8,952 nucleotides of DNA, from positions 1 through 8,952 of the forward strand of contig JAURZP010000408.1 in the NCBI GenBank assembly GCA_030653335.1, in the 5' to 3' direction. The position numbers and the translations under genes were made by a program. Under the pieces are notes generated by a model. That model saw only the letters and a program-made list of their open reading frames with translations. It searched no databases and was not told where the DNA came from. Shown in pieces: positions 6,380 to 8,952 of the stretch. The DNA comes from Methanoregula sp. (lineage in GTDB: Archaea; Halobacteriota; Methanomicrobia; Methanomicrobiales; Methanospirillaceae). Within the stretch, counting starts at the first letter, position 1. The number at the start of each line of letters is the position of its first letter.

Positions 6380-6524
6380 AAGATCAGGCTCCTATCAGGT
6401 TTTCTGGTATTGCTGTTTGATCCCTCTGGTAATTTTGGAATCACACTGACATGAACATATCTTTCTGATCAGATCAGGTCCGGCAGGATACACAGAACCC
6501 GGACTATCAGAGGATTATTAGGGC
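6380..6524. promoter_or_regulatory. Divergent promoter region
   Basis: This gap separates two divergent start codons, so both promoters should be here. For the plus strand, AACATATCTT (~6454-6463) is a TATA candidate that would give a leader of about 35-40 bases. For the minus strand only CAAAATTAC (~6430-6440) is seen. The palindrome CTGATCAG (6465-6472) follows the plus TATA candidate, and AGATCAGG occurs twice in direct orientation (6381-6388 and 6471-6478), one next to each gene. Confidence 0.4.
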
Positions 6525-7304
6525 ATGGAACAACAAAATAGTAAAAATGCTATGGGTGCAGTAATATTTTCTGATGTGCATGCCGATGCAGAAGCGATTG
6601 CCGCACTCTTAACCTGTATACGCAACCCCTCATTTGTGGAAACCTTCGGCCCGATAGACCGGGTGATTAATCTCGGTGATATTCTGCATCGGGGTGATCA
6701 CCCGAAAGAAGCTCTTGAAAATATTCATACCCTTTCAGGCGAGTACAAACTCATCTCTGTGCTGGGCAATCATGATCACGCATTTCTACACGGTCTTTTT
6801 GTCAGCGGGAGTGATGCCGGGAGCTTGTACCGCCATGAACAGCTTCGGGATTCACCCCTGCTCTCCATATTTGAACAGATGCCCATGGAATGGTCGGACA
6901 ACGGGATGCTCTTTGTCCACGGGGGTCCGATGGAACTGGGGCAAGAGACCCTCCGGCTAAAATGCTGGCAGAGACTTTCACACCAGCCGGGGGATTCTTT
7001 TTCCGGATATCGTTATACAGCGGATATGGCTTTTGATACCCTGCAGGCACGGGGATTGACGCACCTGTGCTGCGGGCACCAGCATACACACATCTGCTGC
7101 CGGAAAACTCCGCAGGGCGTTGTGCAGCACCCGATCGAGTTCCTGCCGCTGCCGCAGAAAAATTCCCGCGATAACCTGAATCTTGAAGTGGCAAGGATAC
7201 CTCTCGATCTGCCGACTATCAACAGAGTGGGCAGTTGTCATGGAAGCGAACCGGAATTTGCATATACTGATTACTCCACATTCTCCTTCATACGAATTGT
7301 CTGA
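6525..7304 (+). CDS. Calcineurin-like metallophosphoesterase
   Basis: A 259-residue cytoplasmic phosphoesterase with a complete two-metal site: FSDVHAD (D17, H19), NLGDILHRGD (D52), LGNHDH (N82, H83), LFVHGG (H132) and GHQHTH (H185, H187). The family hydrolyses phosphate mono- or diesters, including nucleotides and phosphoproteins; the arrangement resembles PPP/PrpE/ApaH-like enzymes, but the substrate cannot be told. Two cysteine pairs, C182-C183 and C191-C192, flank the last metal motif, which is unusual. The ~60 residues after the catalytic core lack known motifs. I kept the ATG at 6525 (AGAGGAT lies 13 bases before it); a second ATG at 6552 just before the first strand is possible. It is transcribed alone and ends at a strong oligo-T terminator. 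Confidence 0.92.
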   Translation: MEQQNSKNAMGAVIFSDVHADAEAIAALLTCIRNPSFVETFGPIDRVINLGDILHRGDHPKEALENIHTLSGEYKLISVLGNHDHAFLHGLFVSGSDAGSLYRHEQLRDSPLLSIFEQMPMEWSDNGMLFVHGGPMELGQETLRLKCWQRLSHQPGDSFSGYRYTADMAFDTLQARGLTHLCCGHQHTHICCRKTPQGVVQHPIEFLPLPQKNSRDNLNLEVARIPLDLPTINRVGSCHGSEPEFAYTDYSTFSFIRIV

Positions 7305-7311
7305 TGTTCAG

Positions 7312-7329
7312 TTTTTTTCTCGTTTTTTT
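7312..7329 (+). terminator. Double oligo-T terminator
   Basis: Two T7 runs (7312-7318 and 7323-7329) separated by CTCG lie 8 bases after the phosphoesterase stop codon. This is the classic archaeal intrinsic terminator form, without need of a hairpin. Confidence 0.75.
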
Positions 7330-7390
7330 GCCAGCAGGTAACTCATGTGAACGATCCGTATCTCACTGATTTGCGACCGTTTTTAGCATT

Positions 7391-7449
7391 GCATATAAAG
7401 TTGAACCCTTATTCTCCACAATGTATATATATCGTGACCACAAAGTGGT
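7391..7449 (+). promoter_or_regulatory. Promoter and palindrome before the VapB-like gene
   Basis: Two TATA candidates are seen: CATATAAAG (7392-7400), which would start RNA near 7421-7425, and TGTATATATAT (7422-7432), which would start it near the ATG at 7454 and give a leaderless mRNA. Between the second box and the start lies the palindrome ACCAC-AAA-GTGGT (7437-7449), a candidate operator; as RNA it would also pair the SD-like GTGGT. Which box is used cannot be told from sequence. Confidence 0.55.
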
Positions 7450-7453
7450 TATT

Positions 7454-7648
7454 ATGCCTCGTGCAGGCGAGGGACGTTCGATCCGTATCGATCCCGAGGT
7501 GTATGAGGCGCTGCTCGTATTGAAACGAGGAAATATGACGTTCTCAGACGTCATTGCCCAGATGCTCGATGACTGCTACGGTTGGTCGGAAAATAATCCG
7601 GCAAACCAGAGTGATCTGGCAGAGTTCGTAGAAATCAACGCGCGCTGA
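7454..7648 (+). CDS. VapB/UPF0330-like antitoxin, no toxin recognised beside it
   Basis: A 64-residue protein. Residues 7-42 (GRSIRIDPEVYEALLVLKRG, then MTFSDVIAQMLDD) match the archaeal VapB/UPF0330 pattern: a DNA-binding strand, a helix, and a [ST]FSDVI helix. The register aligns without gaps to the antitoxin at 1978-2172, so the two share a fold. The tail (NNPANQSDLAEFVEINAR) is the likely toxin-binding part. I chose ATG 7454 because it follows the promoter and palindrome; an in-frame ATG at 7421 lies inside the TATA box. Normally a PIN-domain VapC ribonuclease or similar toxin follows, but here only a 52-codon ORF does. It may be an orphan antitoxin or transcription regulator, or partner of the small ORF. 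Confidence 0.75.
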   Translation: MPRAGEGRSIRIDPEVYEALLVLKRGNMTFSDVIAQMLDDCYGWSENNPANQSDLAEFVEINAR

Positions 7649-7656
7649 CAACCTGC

Positions 7657-7815
7657 ATGGAATGCCTCAATGAATCTGTACCAACCAAAAAAACATGGTG
7701 TCAGAATAAAATGAAGAGCATATTCACAGAAGATCTCAGTGATGATAAGCTGAACCAACTTATCGAAGCAATCGATGAGATGCTGGTGAATCTGGAAAAA
7801 AAGAATGAAACCTGA
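7657..7815 (+). CDS. Small ORF downstream of the VapB-like gene, unknown
   Basis: A 52-codon frame starting ATG 7657, 8 bases after the antitoxin stop, ending TGA 7813-7815. The first start has no ribosome binding site; an internal ATG at 7711 has GGTG at 7695-7698 and would give 34 residues (MKSIFTEDLSDDKLNQLIEA... ending NLEKKNET). The C-terminal part reads like a protein: an acidic amphipathic helix with LSDDKLNQLIEAIDEMLVNL. It has no PIN, RelE or HicA features. It could be a micro-protein co-expressed with the antitoxin, or the tail of a lost gene. Confidence is limited by length. Confidence 0.4.
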   Translation: MECLNESVPTKKTWCQNKMKSIFTEDLSDDKLNQLIEAIDEMLVNLEKKNET

Positions 7816-7842
7816 TGGCAGGTGTGAACCGGTTAATTACCC

Positions 7843-8952
7843 TCATACCGGAGCATTCGTGCCATACTGAAATTGCACGCTTCCCCCAATAATTCCCTCA
7901 ATCTTTTCTCTGAGTTCTTCTGTTAATGCCGGGGTCTTTTCGTTGGTTTTGGCCGTCCACTGCACGAGTTCACTGTGAAGCTGCTGTTCTTTCTTCAGCA
8001 TGCTGTTGAGCTGCATTTTTTCCCGCTCCAGTGAACTTCCCCGTACTACAATGGGATGAGTTGAAAGAGTCGTTTCTGCATTCGTGCAGGCTTTATCACA
8101 TGTGGCCAGTTCAGCGCAGAGTTCCGACATCGTTGCGCAGAAAACATTCGTATCGGAAAATGCTTCGCGCTCCTCACGGTTTTTTAAGGGAATATCTCCA
8201 GCAGAGATCATCTTTTGTGCTACAGGGCAGGCTGCAGCAAGTGCGGTGCTCAGGGCCAATGAATCTGGCAGCACATGATGTGAGAGTATCTCAATTGCGT
8301 GCCTGAGGATAGATACCTCTCCGGTCTGGTGCTGTTTTGATGCAATCTTTTCAGCTTTTTTAAAGACATGGGAGGCAGTCATGGATCGCGCGGCATAGTT
8401 CCGGGTAACCTCATTGCGTTTCTTCTCTCGCTCTGCAAGTTCAGAACGGCACTCGTTTACCGCATTGTTCCCTTGTGTATCTGCGGCAATTTCGGCTTCT
8501 TCGCCATCAATTGCCTTAATACGGCTGTTGATCTCATTAATCCGTGCAGTGATCCGCTGCTCTTTTTCTATGGAACGTTTCAGATCTGCCTGCATATCCA
8601 TCATGGACTGGTACAGGACACTCACCGCGTCAATTTCTGCTTTCTGCTTCTGGTACGTGGCAAGAGCAGCAGTAAGGATATTCATTTCCTTTCCCATCCC
8701 GTCGATCGCCATCTTTACGGCTTTTAACTCTTCGGGAAAGACTGCCTGAAGGTATCGTCCCTGCCCGCTGTTGCTTTTCAGGCTGGATTTCAGGCATTCA
8801 ACAGCATCGGTATAGAACTCTTCAATATCTTCAGATAAGGGTTTTACAAGGGCCGCATTCATTGCTTTTATGTAAAGGGGTAGAGAATTTTTTGCAACCG
8901 CCCTGAGTTTCGGGTGTAGGGCAGGGTCGTGTTCGGAGCCGGAAATACTGTT
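7843..8952 (-). CDS. Coiled-coil protein of unknown function, 5' end outside the window
   Basis: The first in-window ATG (8860-8862) gives 339 residues, but it has no ribosome binding site and the frame stays open to the window edge, adding 30 residues (such as HDPALHPKLRAVAKN and LPLYIKAM) that look like natural protein. I therefore treat it as a 5'-partial gene of at least 369 codons. I do not recognise it. Long charged heptad-like helices dominate from about M56 to K182 of the ATG numbering (with KAEIDAVSVLYQSMMDMQ and SELAEREKKRNEVTRN), then a less regular middle with cysteines (C219, C250, C256, C263, C267), and a final coiled coil (EREKMQLNSMLKKEQQLHSEL). No signal peptide or membrane segment is seen. 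It might be a structural or scaffold protein, or a subunit of a complex encoded upstream. It converges with the small ORF, 27 bp apart. Confidence 0.75.
   Translation of the reverse strand, partial: NSISGSEHDPALHPKLRAVAKNSLPLYIKAMNAALVKPLSEDIEEFYTDAVECLKSSLKSNSGQGRYLQAVFPEELKAVKMAIDGMGKEMNILTAALATYQKQKAEIDAVSVLYQSMMDMQADLKRSIEKEQRITARINEINSRIKAIDGEEAEIAADTQGNNAVNECRSELAEREKKRNEVTRNYAARSMTASHVFKKAEKIASKQHQTGEVSILRHAIEILSHHVLPDSLALSTALAAACPVAQKMISAGDIPLKNREEREAFSDTNVFCATMSELCAELATCDKACTNAETTLSTHPIVVRGSSLEREKMQLNSMLKKEQQLHSELVQWTAKTNEKTPALTEELREKIEGIIGGSVQFQYGTNAPV

Noticed and set aside
7829..7851. CCGGT/ACCGG hairpin between convergent genes
   Set aside because: A 5-bp stem with a 13-base loop and no T run is too weak to call a terminator.
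1..8952. CRISPR array, tRNA, rRNA, transposase or integrase
   Set aside because: I looked for regularly spaced repeats, tRNA-like folds and recombinase motifs and saw none.

Overview
The window looks like an accessory stretch of a methanogenic archaeon chromosome, most likely order Methanomicrobiales (Methanoregula-like). Supporting signs are GGTG/GGAG-type ribosome binding sites, TATA-box and oligo-T terminator style signals rather than bacterial -10/-35 boxes, archaeal-style toxin-antitoxin (TA) genes, and the overall protein flavour. This assignment is inference from protein appearance; no search was run.

Left part (1-2500): a small TA island. On the minus strand, a putative antitoxin gene (985-1299) is followed by a HicA-like toxin gene whose reading frame is broken by one extra base near 836-838. 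A gene-poor, A/T-run-rich stretch (about 1323-1917) follows, holding a perfect 12-bp inverted repeat. Then comes an intact plus-strand TA pair: a VapB-type antitoxin (1978-2172) and a RelE/ParE-type toxin (2169-2474). The whole island is bracketed by two direct copies of the 3' end of recQ: a detached, diverged copy at 277-563 and the native end inside the intact recQ at 2491-2775.

Middle part (2500-5800): ordinary minus-strand housekeeping or accessory genes, namely a full-length RecQ helicase with C-terminal HRDC domain, then a 12-helix MATE-family efflux transporter.

Right part (5890-8952): an unrecognised helical 162-residue protein (minus) is divergent from a calcineurin-like metallophosphoesterase (plus) that ends in a clear oligo-T terminator. 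Next come a VapB/UPF0330-like antitoxin gene without a recognisable toxin (7454-7648), with a good archaeal promoter, and a previously unlisted 52-codon ORF immediately downstream (7657-7815). The last gene is a long coiled-coil protein on the minus strand whose frame stays open to the window edge, so its start probably lies outside.

The most interesting points are the duplicated recQ 3' end framing the TA genes (suggesting integration or replacement at recQ), the frameshifted HicA toxin beside an intact antitoxin, the same TTGA stop/start overlap in both TA pairs, and palindromic candidate operators at all three antitoxin starts. I did not find a CRISPR array, tRNA, rRNA, transposase or clear defence system.
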